The notes under the pieces are model-generated. The model made no database searches. It saw only the letters and a program-made list of their open reading frames with translations, and was not told the origin of the DNA. This document shows, piece by piece, positions 1-9,923 of a DNA stretch of 64,000 nt (its first letter is position 1; each line of letters opens with the position of its first letter). The DNA is taken from contig NC_007677.1 of the NCBI RefSeq assembly GCF_000013045.1, positions 3,454,001 to 3,518,000 on the forward strand, given 5' to 3'. The translations under genes and the position numbers were made by a program. The DNA is from Salinibacter ruber DSM 13855 (GTDB lineage: Bacteria; Bacteroidota; Rhodothermia; Rhodothermales; Salinibacteraceae).

Positions 1-1
1 A

Positions 2-607
2 GCGCGGACCCGCACCGCCCTGGAGCAGACCGCCGATGCCTGCCGGACGCGGGGCGGCACGCCGCTCGTGCTCCCCACCGACGTGACCGACGACGCGGCG
101 GTGGCCGACCTGGCGGCGGCCGTGCATGAGGAGTGGGGCCCGCCGGACGTGCTGGTCAACAACGCCGGGGCGTTCACCGACACGCCCCTCGACGAGCTGA
201 CCCTGGAGGGCTTCCGCGACCAGATCGACGTCAACCTCACGAGCGCCTTCGCCGTGACGACGGCGTTTCTGCCCGCGATGCGCGAACGGGGCGAGGGGCA
301 CCTTTTCTTCATGGGCTCGGTGGCGTCCCTGATGGCCTACCCCGGCAACGCCGGCTACTGTGCCGCCAAGCACGGCCTCCGCGGGCTCGCCCGGACCGTC
401 CGTGCGGAGACGAAGGACGAGGGCCTCCGCGTGACCACGGTGCTGCCCGGCGCCACCGACACGCCCACCTGGGACGGGGCTGGCGTTGCGGAGGAGCGGC
501 TCATGGCCCCGGAGGACGTGGCCCAGTCCGTGGTGGACGCCTACCGCCTCTCCGACCGCACGGTGCTCGAGGAGCTGCTCCTCCGGCCGCAGGAAGGGGA
601 CGTGTGA
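2..607 (+). CDS. SDR-family oxidoreductase, 5'-truncated by window edge
   Basis: NAD(P)-dependent short-chain dehydrogenase/reductase. The frame is open from base 2, so the N-terminal Rossmann glycine motif lies outside the window. Visible are the family NNAG motif after the central strands, the catalytic Ser in the GSVAS segment and the YxxxK pair (YCAAK), followed by the PGATDTPTW stretch typical of classical SDRs. The C-terminus is complete and ends just before the convergent thioesterase gene. The substrate cannot be told from sequence; relatives reduce 3-oxoacyl or sugar substrates. Confidence 0.9.
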   Translation, partial: ARTRTALEQTADACRTRGGTPLVLPTDVTDDAAVADLAAAVHEEWGPPDVLVNNAGAFTDTPLDELTLEGFRDQIDVNLTSAFAVTTAFLPAMRERGEGHLFFMGSVASLMAYPGNAGYCAAKHGLRGLARTVRAETKDEGLRVTTVLPGATDTPTWDGAGVAEERLMAPEDVAQSVVDAYRLSDRTVLEELLLRPQEGDV

Positions 608-614
608 CCCATCG

Positions 615-1130
615 TCAGCGCTCGCCCTCGTCCACGAGCCGCGCCTCCGGGACCCACGCCCACGTCAGCGTGCCGGCGACGAGCGTCGTGTCGTCGTCCG
701 GGGCCGTAAGCGCCACGTCCACCGCAATCTGGCCCAGGGGCCGGGAGCGGACCTGGCTCGTTTCGGCGTCGGTGAGGGTGGCCTCCGCCTGCACGGCGTC
801 CCGCGCGAAATTCTCGAACGAGATGTCCATCGTGCGCAGCAGGGGCGAGGAGCCGTCCGGCACGTTGAGGGCCACGACGAGCCCGGTCGCGGTTTCGGCC
901 AGGAGGGCGAGGGCCGCGGCGTGGAGCCCGCCGAGGTGGTTGTGGAGGCGCTCCTCGTTGTCGAGGCGGACGGCGACGCGGCGCGGGGTGTACGCCTCGA
1001 CGAAGCATCCGGCGGTGTCGACGAACGGGATCACCTCGCCCACGGCCTGGGTGACGAGGGGCGGCCGCAGGCGTGGGGGCGTCCCGTCGTATCGGTCGGC
1101 GATGCGGGCGAACGGATTGGCGTTGGCCAT
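615..1130 (-). CDS. DUF4442-type hotdog-fold thioesterase
   Basis: A 171-residue single-domain protein resembling the DUF4442 branch of hotdog-fold acyl-CoA thioesterases. The central HNHLGGLHAAALALLAE segment matches the family's long hotdog helix, and beta-strand-rich sequence follows. The start at 1130 gives MANANPFAR and no plausible start lies further upstream. It converges on the SDR gene with 7 bp between stops. A second hotdog protein is encoded divergently about 250 bp away. The substrate is unknown. Confidence 0.8.
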   Translation of the reverse strand: MANANPFARIADRYDGTPPRLRPPLVTQAVGEVIPFVDTAGCFVEAYTPRRVAVRLDNEERLHNHLGGLHAAALALLAETATGLVVALNVPDGSSPLLRTMDISFENFARDAVQAEATLTDAETSQVRSRPLGQIAVDVALTAPDDDTTLVAGTLTWAWVPEARLVDEGER

Positions 1131-1381
1131 CGGACAAGGATCTGCTTGTGAGAATCAGGAGGGGGCCACCGGCCGAACGCTGCCAGGGGCCGCACAGAAA
1201 AGGCGCGACTCGTTTCTTGCTTTGGTAACGTATGGGTTCTTTGTCCCTTCACCCGTCGAACCCCCGCGGTTTTCCCGAATAGATTCGACACGACGGCGAA
1301 CGTGTCCCCCCTCGGCTCGTAAAGAGACTCCGTCTGTCTTAACTTGCTCTCCGGACCCTCGCCTCGCAGGTTGTTCGCGTC

Positions 1382-1933
1382 ATGCCCAACCCGTCGCTCA
1401 AAGATACCGCTCTCGACGAACTGGAGCGCCTCATCACCGAGAAGATGCCCATCACGGAGCATCTCGAGTTCGAGCTTGCCGCGGACGAGCAGGGCCGCCT
1501 GCGCGCCTCCGCCCCCCTGAAACCGAATGCCAACCACATGGGCAGCGCGTTCGGGGGCAGCCTCAGCATGCTGGCCACGGTCACCGGCTGGGCGATGATG
1601 CACCAGCTCGTGCAGGACGCGATGCACGACGCGATGGAGGACATGCGGGAACGGGTGGAGGTCATGATCCAGGAAAGCGACATCGAGTACCTGCAGCCCG
1701 TCTACGAAAACATCTCGGTGGTCTGCGAGCCCCCGGACGAGGACGCTCAGGAGCGGTTTCAGGAAATGCTGGACCGCTGGGGACGAGCACGGATCGAGTT
1801 GGAGTGCAAAATCAACGAGGCGGGGGAGCGGGCCGTCACCTTCATCGGCCAGTACGTGGCCCTCGACCGGGGCGAAGAGCAAGGCGACGGGGCCCCGTTC
1901 CACATGGAGAGCTGCGACCCCGCGGACCTGTAG
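1382..1933 (+). CDS. YiiD C-terminal-domain-like thioesterase
   Basis: A 183-residue hotdog-fold protein. The core MGSAFGGSLSMLATVTGWA segment resembles the YiiD_C putative thioesterase family: a conserved turn entering the long hotdog helix, then beta strands. An unusual acidic, Met-rich helical insertion (about residues 75-105, MHDAMEDMRERVEVM) follows the helix. It ends 4 bp before the stop of the convergent GNAT gene. The upstream 250 bp gap separates it from the divergent DUF4442 gene and holds no other gene I can support. Confidence 0.75.
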   Translation: MPNPSLKDTALDELERLITEKMPITEHLEFELAADEQGRLRASAPLKPNANHMGSAFGGSLSMLATVTGWAMMHQLVQDAMHDAMEDMRERVEVMIQESDIEYLQPVYENISVVCEPPDEDAQERFQEMLDRWGRARIELECKINEAGERAVTFIGQYVALDRGEEQGDGAPFHMESCDPADL

Positions 1934-1936
1934 CCG

Positions 1937-2395
1937 CTACAGCATCTCTTCGTACATCCGGTACGGCGGCTCATTCATCCCCAGTGTCTCGTACGCCGCC
2001 TGGGCCGCCGCGTTGTCCTGCTCTACGTAGAGGCGGAGCCCACACACGCCATCGGCCTCGCGGGCCCGCCGGCGCACCTCGCGGTGGAGGGCGGCATAGA
2101 CGCCCGTCCGCCGCGCCGAAGGGCGCACGTACACGCTCTGGATCCACCAGAAGTCCGCGTTGCGCCAGTCGCTCCACTCGGTCGTGATCATCAGGCTTCC
2201 CACGATCGCGCCGTCGCGTTCCGCGACGAAGTAGAACGCCTGCTCCGGCGTGTCGAACACGGCCTGCACGCCGGCCCGCACGGTCTTGGGATCGAGCGTC
2301 TTGTCCTCGGTCTCCTCGGCCATTGCCTCGTTGAAGCGCACGAGCGTCTCGGCGTCGTCAAGCGTAGCGCGGCGAATGGCAGGGGCGTCCGGCAT
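1937..2395 (-). CDS. GNAT-family N-acetyltransferase
   Basis: A 152-residue GCN5-related N-acetyltransferase. It has the N-terminal alpha/beta entry (IRRATLDDAETLVRF), strand beta4 (IQSVYVRPSARRTGV) carrying the acetyl-CoA pyrophosphate-binding R-x-T-G turn, and the C-terminal YVEQDNAAAQAAYETLGM motif, all classic for the family. I start it at the ATG at 2395 (MPDAPAIRR). The upstream in-frame extension to 2683 is arginine-rich shadow sequence. Substrate unknown. Confidence 0.85.
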   Translation of the reverse strand: MPDAPAIRRATLDDAETLVRFNEAMAEETEDKTLDPKTVRAGVQAVFDTPEQAFYFVAERDGAIVGSLMITTEWSDWRNADFWWIQSVYVRPSARRTGVYAALHREVRRRAREADGVCGLRLYVEQDNAAAQAAYETLGMNEPPYRMYEEML

Positions 2396-2615
2396 GATGG
2401 TGGGGCTGCGTGGAAGGCTCAATTCTGAGGGACAGGCAGACGGATCCCTCCTCTGCCTGGGCCCGGCTCCATGGTCGTGAAGCCAAGCGTCACCGTCAAG
2501 CCCTCTCTGACTGGAGGCGGATCGTCGAGCGAGCACAGCGGCGTAGGCTCGCTTTTGTCGGGGCCACGAACTACGTTGCCGACGCTCCCGCCTACAGGAT
2601 AATCTCCGCCGTCGC

Positions 2616-3785
2616 ATGTCTCTCAGCATCGACCCCGATTCGGTCGAAGATACACTCGCCGACCTCGTGCGTATCGACTCCATAAACCCTGCGCTCGGGG
2701 CAGACGAACGCGGGGCGGGGGAGGCGGAGCTCGCCGCCTACATTGCCGACCGGATGCACGACATCGGGCTTGACGTGGACCACTGGGAGCCGGCCCCCGG
2801 ACGTCCAAACGTCGTCGGAGTGCTTTCGGGAGACGGCGACGGCCGCTCACTGATGTGGAACGCCCACACGGATACCGTGGGCGTCGAGGGCATGGACGCG
2901 CCCTTCACCCCCGTTCGGCAGAACGGACGCCTGTACGGGCGCGGCGCCCAGGACATGAAGGGCAGCCTCGCGGCCCAATTAATCGCTGCGCGTACCCTCC
3001 GCGAGTTTGACACCTCGCTTTCCGGGGATGTGCTCGTCGCCGCGGTGGCCGACGAGGAGCACAAGAGCATCGGCACCGAGGCGCTCGTGGACCGCTACGA
3101 CGCCGACGGCGCCGTCGTCACGGAGCCGACGGACCTGAAGCTCGTCCGTGCCCACAAGGGATTCGTATGGATCGACCTCCGCACGCAGGGCCGCGCCGCA
3201 CATGGCTCGCGCCCCGCCGAGGGCATTGACGCCAACATGCACATGGGCCGGGTCTTGTCGAAACTGGAGGCGCTCAACCGATCCCTGTCCTCCGACGAGG
3301 CCCACGCGCTCGTCGGCCCGCCCTCCCTCCACGCGGGTCAGCTCCGGGGCGGCGACGCCCCGAGCGTGTACGCGGCCGAGTGTCACCTGCGCATGGAGCG
3401 CCGCACCGTCCCGGGCGAGTCCGCCGAGGACGCTTTGGAGGAGGTCCAGACCGTTCTGCACGAGCTCAGCGAGGCAGACGACGCCTTCGAAGCAGAAGCT
3501 GAAATCGCGTTCTCAAGAGGGACGCTCAAAACACCCACGGACGCCACCGTCGCCTCCGCTACGCGTGCGGGCCTGTCCCGCACCCTCGCCCCCAACAATC
3601 CTCCTCCGGACACAGGCGCGTCGTTCTGGACGGACGCAGCCCTCCTGTCCGCCGCCGGCACCGAGACCGTCGTCCTGGGGCCGAAAGGGGCCGGCCTCCA
3701 TACCACAGAGGAGTGGGTCGACCTCGCCTCGGTGGCGCAGCTCGCGGAGGTGCTGGTCCACACAGCCCGCCGGTACTGCGCGTAG
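2616..3785 (+). CDS. M20-family zinc aminoacylase/deacylase (ArgE/DapE-like)
   Basis: A 389-residue metallopeptidase of the M20 clan, likely hydrolysing an N-acyl amino acid or small peptide in the cytoplasm. The di-zinc ligands are recognisable: NAHTDTV (His/Asp), GRGAQDMKG (bridging Asp), the catalytic base in ADEEH, the Glu in TEPTD and the C-terminal His in GLHTTEEW. A dimerisation lid domain occupies roughly residues 180-290. No signal peptide. It resembles acetylornithine deacetylase and succinyl-DAP desuccinylase, but no biosynthetic neighbours support either role. Convergent with endonuclease V, 10 bp apart. Confidence 0.88.
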   Translation: MSLSIDPDSVEDTLADLVRIDSINPALGADERGAGEAELAAYIADRMHDIGLDVDHWEPAPGRPNVVGVLSGDGDGRSLMWNAHTDTVGVEGMDAPFTPVRQNGRLYGRGAQDMKGSLAAQLIAARTLREFDTSLSGDVLVAAVADEEHKSIGTEALVDRYDADGAVVTEPTDLKLVRAHKGFVWIDLRTQGRAAHGSRPAEGIDANMHMGRVLSKLEALNRSLSSDEAHALVGPPSLHAGQLRGGDAPSVYAAECHLRMERRTVPGESAEDALEEVQTVLHELSEADDAFEAEAEIAFSRGTLKTPTDATVASATRAGLSRTLAPNNPPPDTGASFWTDAALLSAAGTETVVLGPKGAGLHTTEEWVDLASVAQLAEVLVHTARRYCA

Positions 3786-3795
3786 CTCCATGCCC

Positions 3796-4464
3796 CTATC
3801 CCTCCGCCCGGCTCAGCTTGTGGGCCTGGCGGGTCGGCTCGGGGATCTTGTACCGGGGACTGCAGTCCAGCATCAGGTCCGCCGCGCCGTCGAGCGTACA
3901 GCGGTGGCCGACGCTCACGTAGACCGGGTTCACGTCCGTCCGCGTCCGGAGCACCGTCCCGACCGTCTCCCCGTCGTCGACCAACGGCACGCGACTGCCC
4001 TTCTCCGGGCCGAGCTCGCCCTGCGGCGCCCCGACGAGGATCGACTTCGCGACGCCGATCGCCGGCGCGTCGAGCAGCACGCCGAGGTGGCAGGCCAGCC
4101 CGAAGCGGCGCGGGTGGGCCGCCCCGTGACTGTCGGTCACAAACACGTCCGGCGTCGAATGGAGCCGCTCGAGCGCGGGGAGGACGGCCGGCATCTCGCG
4201 GAAGCTGAGCAGGCCCGGCACGTACGGAAACGGCACCTCGCAGCGATGGGTCGCCTCGTCGACCACGTCCAATTCTGGCAGCCGAAGCACGGAGACGGCC
4301 GCCTGGGCCGTGTCGTCGCGCACGCTGACGTCGATCCCGGCGACGGTCTCGCCCCCGTCCGGCAGGGCCCTCTCGGTCACCTCCGACGCCAACCGACGCT
4401 GGATGCGCTTGGCCTCGTCGGTCGAGACATTCCAGTCGTGGGGGTGCGGACGAGAGTCCTGCAT
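3796..4464 (-). CDS. nfi: Endonuclease V (deoxyinosine 3'-endonuclease)
   Basis: A 222-residue enzyme, the usual family length, that nicks DNA one phosphodiester 3' of deaminated bases such as inosine. Conserved blocks are present: GIDVSV (catalytic Asp45), YVPGLLSFRE (Glu90), DVFVTDSHGAAHPRRFGLA (Asp111) and the substrate-binding GVAKSILVG block. The start at 4464 (MQDSRPHPHDW) is chosen because family homology begins shortly after. In-frame sequence further upstream to 4671 is low-quality. The next 295 bp up to the tRNA contain no gene I can support. Confidence 0.92.
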   Translation of the reverse strand: MQDSRPHPHDWNVSTDEAKRIQRRLASEVTERALPDGGETVAGIDVSVRDDTAQAAVSVLRLPELDVVDEATHRCEVPFPYVPGLLSFREMPAVLPALERLHSTPDVFVTDSHGAAHPRRFGLACHLGVLLDAPAIGVAKSILVGAPQGELGPEKGSRVPLVDDGETVGTVLRTRTDVNPVYVSVGHRCTLDGAADLMLDCSPRYKIPEPTRQAHKLSRAEG

Positions 4465-4759
4465 ACGGCAAGGGGAACGTGGCGTGGCAACGAATCCGTC
4501 GGGGCAGTTTGACGGCTGAAAAAGGAAGGGGTTTGGCGCACGCAACCATTCTTCTCTGGGCCAGTCGTCGCCCCGTCTTCTGCTCCCCCTGCACGGTTCT
4601 TCTCCCTTGCACACCGCAGAGCGCCCCCGATGCCGCAGGGGCGCCCCGTCCGCCACACGAGTCGAGGTCAAAGTTTCGGTGAATCAAGGCGGAAGGGAAC
4701 CCTGATCGCGGTGTGGGCATAGATAGTGGGTCCCAAGCGACGCCAATAGGCTCCGATTT

Positions 4760-4833
4760 GGGTCCATAGCTCAGTTGGTTAGAGCGCTACGTTGACATCG
4801 TAGAGGTCAGTGGTTCGAGTCCACTTGGACCCA
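4760..4833 (+). tRNA. tRNA-Val (anticodon GAC)
   Basis: Complete 74-nt cloverleaf. The acceptor stem GGGTCCA pairs with TGGACCC plus discriminator A. The D-arm has AGCTCAGTTGGTTAGAGC. The anticodon stem CTACG/CGTAG encloses loop TTGACAT, giving anticodon GAC (Val). The T-arm has the GGTTCGAGTCC core. CCA is not fully encoded (ACT follows). A strong terminator follows 5 nt downstream. Confidence 0.97.
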
Positions 4834-4838
4834 CTGCT

Positions 4839-4873
4839 GCCGCTCTCAGGAGGCTCCCTGGGGCGGCTTTTTT
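4839..4873 (+). terminator. Rho-independent terminator of tRNA-Val
   Basis: GCCGC pairs with GCGGC around an inner CAGG/CCTG stem and is followed immediately by six T residues. It sits 5 nt after the tRNA and 50 nt before the thrS start, so thrS is probably transcribed from its own promoter or by read-through. Confidence 0.85.
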
Positions 4874-4923
4874 GTTGGCGGTGTCCCCGCCCGTGCGCTC
4901 TTCCCCGAGGACCCCTCTGTCCC

Positions 4924-6894
<1,971 letters not shown>

Positions 6895-6979
6895 CCGCCC
6901 GCCCCTCCCACGAACCGCCCCAATTCAGGCGACCTTCACTGAAACCTCAAAGGGTCGTCCACGTGTATAGCATACGTCT

Positions 6980-7032
6980 ACTCGGTCCCTCGTGCCGGAG
7001 CCCAGCATTCGCTCCGCACAGACCGAGTTTTT
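6980..7032 (+). terminator. Strong hairpin plus T-run in infC leader (terminator/attenuator)
   Basis: ACTCGGTC (6980-6987) pairs perfectly with GACCGAGT (7021-7028). Inside it GTGCCGGAG pairs with CTCCGCAC with one bulged C, and five Ts follow (7028-7032). It lies 85 bp after thrS and 44 bp before the ATT start of infC. It could simply end thrS transcripts, or act as an attenuator of infC-rpmI-rplT, which in Firmicutes is controlled by an L20-responsive leader terminator. Confidence 0.8.
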
Positions 7033-7075
7033 CACTATCCCCGAGTTCTCCTCTTAAAAAACCACCGATCCCGCT

Positions 7076-7594
7076 ATTGCTGACGTCGATAAACTCCGCG
7101 TAAATCAAGAAATTCGTGCCGACGAGGTCCGTGTGGTCGAACCCGACGGCGACCACGACGTGGTTCCGACCGGCGAGGCCCTCGACCGCGCCCGCGACCA
7201 CGAACTCGATCTCGTGGAGGTTGCGCCGGACGCCGACCCGCCCGTCTGCAAGATCCTCGACTACGGCAAGTACCGCTACGAGAAGCAGAAGGAGGAGCAG
7301 CGGCGCCGGAAGAAGTCGAAGTCCATGGAGATGAAGGAGCTCCGCTTCCGGCCCCGCACCGAGGAGCACGACTTCAACTTTAAGGTCGATCACGCCCGCG
7401 AATTCCTGGAAGACGGCAACAAGGTCAAGGCGTACGTCCAGTTCAAGGGGCGCGACATCGTCTACAAGGACCAGGGCATGGACCTGCTGCGCCGCATGAT
7501 TGAGGAGCTTCAGGAGATTGCCCGCATCGACCAGCAGCCGGAAATGGAAGGCCGGCGAATGGTGATGATCCTCGCCCCGCACAAGAACAAGTAG
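7076..7594 (+). CDS. infC: Translation initiation factor IF-3, apparent ATT start
   Basis: IF-3 binds the 30S subunit and monitors start-codon selection. The protein has the conserved N-domain (RVNQEIRADEVRVVEPDG and LDLVEVAPDADPPVCKILDYGKYRYE), a basic linker, and a C-domain with KAYVQFKGRD. The conserved RVNxEIR block lies upstream of the first GTG (7133). The in-frame stretch between the TAA at 7055 and 7133 has no ATG, GTG or TTG, so the start is most likely ATT at 7076 (IADVDKLRVNQEI), giving 172 residues. Rare-codon starts are a known infC autoregulation device. A GTG start at 7133 would delete the conserved N-terminus. Confidence 0.9.
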   Translation: MADVDKLRVNQEIRADEVRVVEPDGDHDVVPTGEALDRARDHELDLVEVAPDADPPVCKILDYGKYRYEKQKEEQRRRKKSKSMEMKELRFRPRTEEHDFNFKVDHAREFLEDGNKVKAYVQFKGRDIVYKDQGMDLLRRMIEELQEIARIDQQPEMEGRRMVMILAPHKNK

Positions 7595-7762
7595 GGCGAC
7601 CGCACCACCGACGTGGGCCTGCCGACGCGTGCGTGGCCCCGCCCGTGCCCGGCACCTTTTTGTGGACTCTGTGCGGACGGGAACGCACGGGCGCTCCCCT
7701 CATACACGGCGTGTTCGACTTCTGTGTACTTCGTGAATGAATCCCCTCAGGGTGTTGCTGCC

Positions 7763-7960
7763 ATGCCCAAGATGAAATCCCACAGCGGTGCCAAGAAGCG
7801 CTTCAAGAAGACCGGCAACGGCAAGATCAAGCGCAAGAAGGCAAACAAAGGGCACCTGCTGACCAAGAAAAACGCAAAGCGCAAGCGCCAGCTGCGCAAG
7901 AGCGTGGTCGTCGACGACAAGGCGAACCGGGACCGGATTAAGCGCATGCTGTCCACCTAA
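7763..7960 (+). CDS. rpmI: 50S ribosomal protein L35
   Basis: A 65-residue basic protein of standard L35 length. It starts [15 protein letters not shown] and ends KRMLST, with the family pattern of Lys/Arg-rich helices ([17 protein letters not shown]). ATG 7763 is chosen because upstream in-frame sequence is non-homologous. It is the middle gene of infC-rpmI-rplT. Confidence 0.97.
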   Translation: MPKMKSHSGAKKRFKKTGNGKIKRKKANKGHLLTKKNAKRKRQLRKSVVVDDKANRDRIKRMLST

Positions 7961-7989
7961 CCGCGCCGAAGACGCCGGGCGGCCTGCCG

Positions 7990-8017
7990 GATGGAGGGCC
8001 TTGTTCGCTCCTCCATC
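7990..8017 (+). promoter_or_regulatory. Hairpin between rpmI and rplT
   Basis: GATGGAGG (7990-7997) and CCTCCATC (8010-8017) form a perfect 8-bp stem with a 12-nt loop, followed by a T/G-rich stretch rather than a clean T-run. It sits 29 bp after rpmI in an unusually long 156-bp gap before rplT. Possible partial terminator, processing site or regulatory structure. Confidence 0.45.
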
Positions 8018-8116
8018 TGTTGTTTGTGGAGTCTTTCCCGGAGCGGGGTTGGCCTGTCGCCAGCACTCGCTTAGGTTGTATTTTCGACTGTGTTGTTAAA
8101 CTGACGTTTTGTTTCT

Positions 8117-8464
8117 ATGCCGCGCGCAACGAACAAGCCGGCGACCCGTCGGCGACGGAAGAAAATTCTAAACAAGGCGAAGGGCTACTGGGGCCGTCGG
8201 AGCAAGGTCTACAAGGTGGCCAAGCACGCGGTCGAGAAGGGCCTGCAGTACGCCTACCGGGACCGCCGTCAGAAGAAGCGCCGGTTTCGGCGGCTGTGGA
8301 TTACCCGCATCAACGCCGCGACGCGCCAGCACGACGTGAGCTACTCCCAGTTCATGGGCCAGTACCGGAAGTCGGACCTTGACATGAACCGGAAGGTGCT
8401 CGCCGACCTGGCCGTCCACGACCCGGACGCCTTCGAGCAGATCGTAGACCACGTGATGGAATAA
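8117..8464 (+). CDS. rplT: 50S ribosomal protein L20
   Basis: A 115-residue L20 of normal length that binds 23S rRNA early in 50S assembly. The N-terminal extended basic helix ([25 protein letters not shown]) and the globular C-terminal domain ([36 protein letters not shown]) are both present. In other bacteria L20 autoregulates this operon. About 40 bp of T-rich sequence precedes the start. A clear terminator follows about 200 bp downstream. Confidence 0.97.
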   Translation: MPRATNKPATRRRRKKILNKAKGYWGRRSKVYKVAKHAVEKGLQYAYRDRRQKKRRFRRLWITRINAATRQHDVSYSQFMGQYRKSDLDMNRKVLADLAVHDPDAFEQIVDHVME

Positions 8465-8670
8465 GTGGTGCGCGAAGCGTAACACGTGGAGCGTGTTGCA
8501 TGAGGGCTTCTTTTCTCCTCTCACGCGTCACTCCTCTCGTTTCCCGCTCCCCCGCCGCCCCGTTGCGATGCCGTTGATTCGTGCGCCGTTTCGGTTTGCC
8601 TTTGCGTTTCGGGTCTCTCCGAATCCGCAGGGGCATTGAACGTCGACCGCCACCATTGCTGGTGACCTCG

Positions 8671-8706
8671 TCCCGCCCCTGCCCCGCAGGCTCGGCGGGA
8701 TTTTTT
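8671..8706 (+). terminator. Rho-independent terminator between rplT and pheS
   Basis: TCCCGCC-CCTGC-CCC-GCAGG-CTC-GGCGGGA forms a two-part stem followed by TTTTTT (8701-8706). The 311-bp gap between rplT and pheS also holds a small AACACG/CGTGTT hairpin (8481-8497) but no supportable gene. The terminator implies separate transcription of pheS. Confidence 0.85.
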
Positions 8707-8776
8707 ATTGCCCCCTGCGTTTCGAGCCCCCGGCGCCGCGTCGCTCTCTGTGACCCTTGACTCGCGATTCCCTTCC

Positions 8777-9787
8777 ATGCCCGACGAAATCGACCAGCTC
8801 CGTGAACAGATTGAGGCCGAATCGATCGAGAGCGCCGAGGAGGCCGAGGCCTTTCGCATCAAGTACCTCGGCCGCAATCAGGGCGCGATCCCAGACCTGT
8901 TCGATCAGATCGGCGACCTGCCCCCGGAGGAACGCCCCGAGTTTGGCCGGCGTCTCAACGCCCTGAAGGACCGCGCCCAGGAGCGAATCGACGAGGCAAA
9001 GGCGCGCCTCGAGCGACAAGAGCAGGCGGGCGGCCCCGACATCGATCTCACCCTGCCGGGCCGATGCGGATTCAAGGGGTCGACGCATCCACTCACGCAG
9101 ACGCTCGACGAGATCCTGCGCATCCTGCGCGGGCTCGGCTTTTCCACCCACGAGGGGCCGGAGGTCGAAACCGACTGGCACAACTTCACGGCCCTCAACT
9201 TTCCGCCCGACCACCCGGCGCGGGACATGCAGGACACCTTCTTCCTCGAGGACCCGCCCGAGGGGACGGAGCCTCGTGTCCTCCGCACCCACACCTCGCC
9301 GGGCCAGATCCGGATCATGGAGGCCCAGACGCCCCCCATTCGGGTCGCGGTGCCGGGGCGGGTGTACCGCAACGAGGCGATCTCGTACAAGTCGTTCTGC
9401 CTCTTTCACCAGGTGGAGCTGCTGTACGTGGACGAGAACGTGACGATGGCGCAGCTCAAGCAGGTGCTCTACAGCCTCGCCCGCGCGCTCTTCGGGGAGG
9501 ACGTGACGCTCCGCTTCCGTCCCAGCTACTTCCCCTTCACCGAGCCGAGCGCCGAGGTGGACGTCTGGTGGGACGATGAGGACAGCGACGACGGCGGACA
9601 GTGGATGGAAATTTTGGGCTGCGGCATGGTGCACCCCAACGTCTTCGAGTCCGTCGACGTGGACCCCGAGCGGTACACCGGCTACGCGGTGGGGATGGGC
9701 GTGGAGCGGATGGCCATGCTCCGGCACGGCATCGACGACATCCGGATCTTCTACGAGAACGACGTGCGGTTTCTCGACCAGTTTTAG
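8777..9787 (+). CDS. pheS: Phenylalanyl-tRNA synthetase alpha subunit
   Basis: The 336-residue catalytic subunit of the (alpha-beta)2 PheRS. An N-terminal coiled-coil tRNA-binding arm (about 1-90) precedes the class II core, with [21 protein letters not shown], motif 2 region [10 protein letters not shown], the [19 protein letters not shown] block and motif 3 GCGMVHPNV with [15 protein letters not shown] 8777 gives [12 protein letters not shown], matching family N-termini. Downstream pheT is separated by 136 bp containing an inverted repeat. Confidence 0.97.
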
Positions 9788-9821
9788 TCAGTCATCAGAC
9801 GCTCAAAGCCTCCTCGTGAGC

Positions 9822-9879
9822 GCGTATTTCGTATTGTGTATTCCGTGGAGCAGAGGGCCTTACGGAATACGCGATACGC
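9822..9879 (+). repeat. Intergenic inverted repeat between pheS and pheT
   Basis: GTATTCCGT (9838-9846) and ACGGAATAC (9862-9870) are perfect complements around a 15-nt loop. The structure extends outward through GCGTAT (9822-9827) and ATACGC (9874-9879). The unit is built from degenerate CGTATT words, unlike a terminator (no T-run). It looks like a REP-type or mobile intergenic repeat. Confidence 0.6.
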
Positions 9880-9923
9880 CCCGTCACTCGAAGTTGACTG
9901 TTCTCATCTCTACGACCTGAACC

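Noticed and set aside
4810-4923. N-terminal extension of ThrRS
   Set aside because: It would run through the tRNA 3' half and its terminator; the TGS domain begins after ATG 4924.
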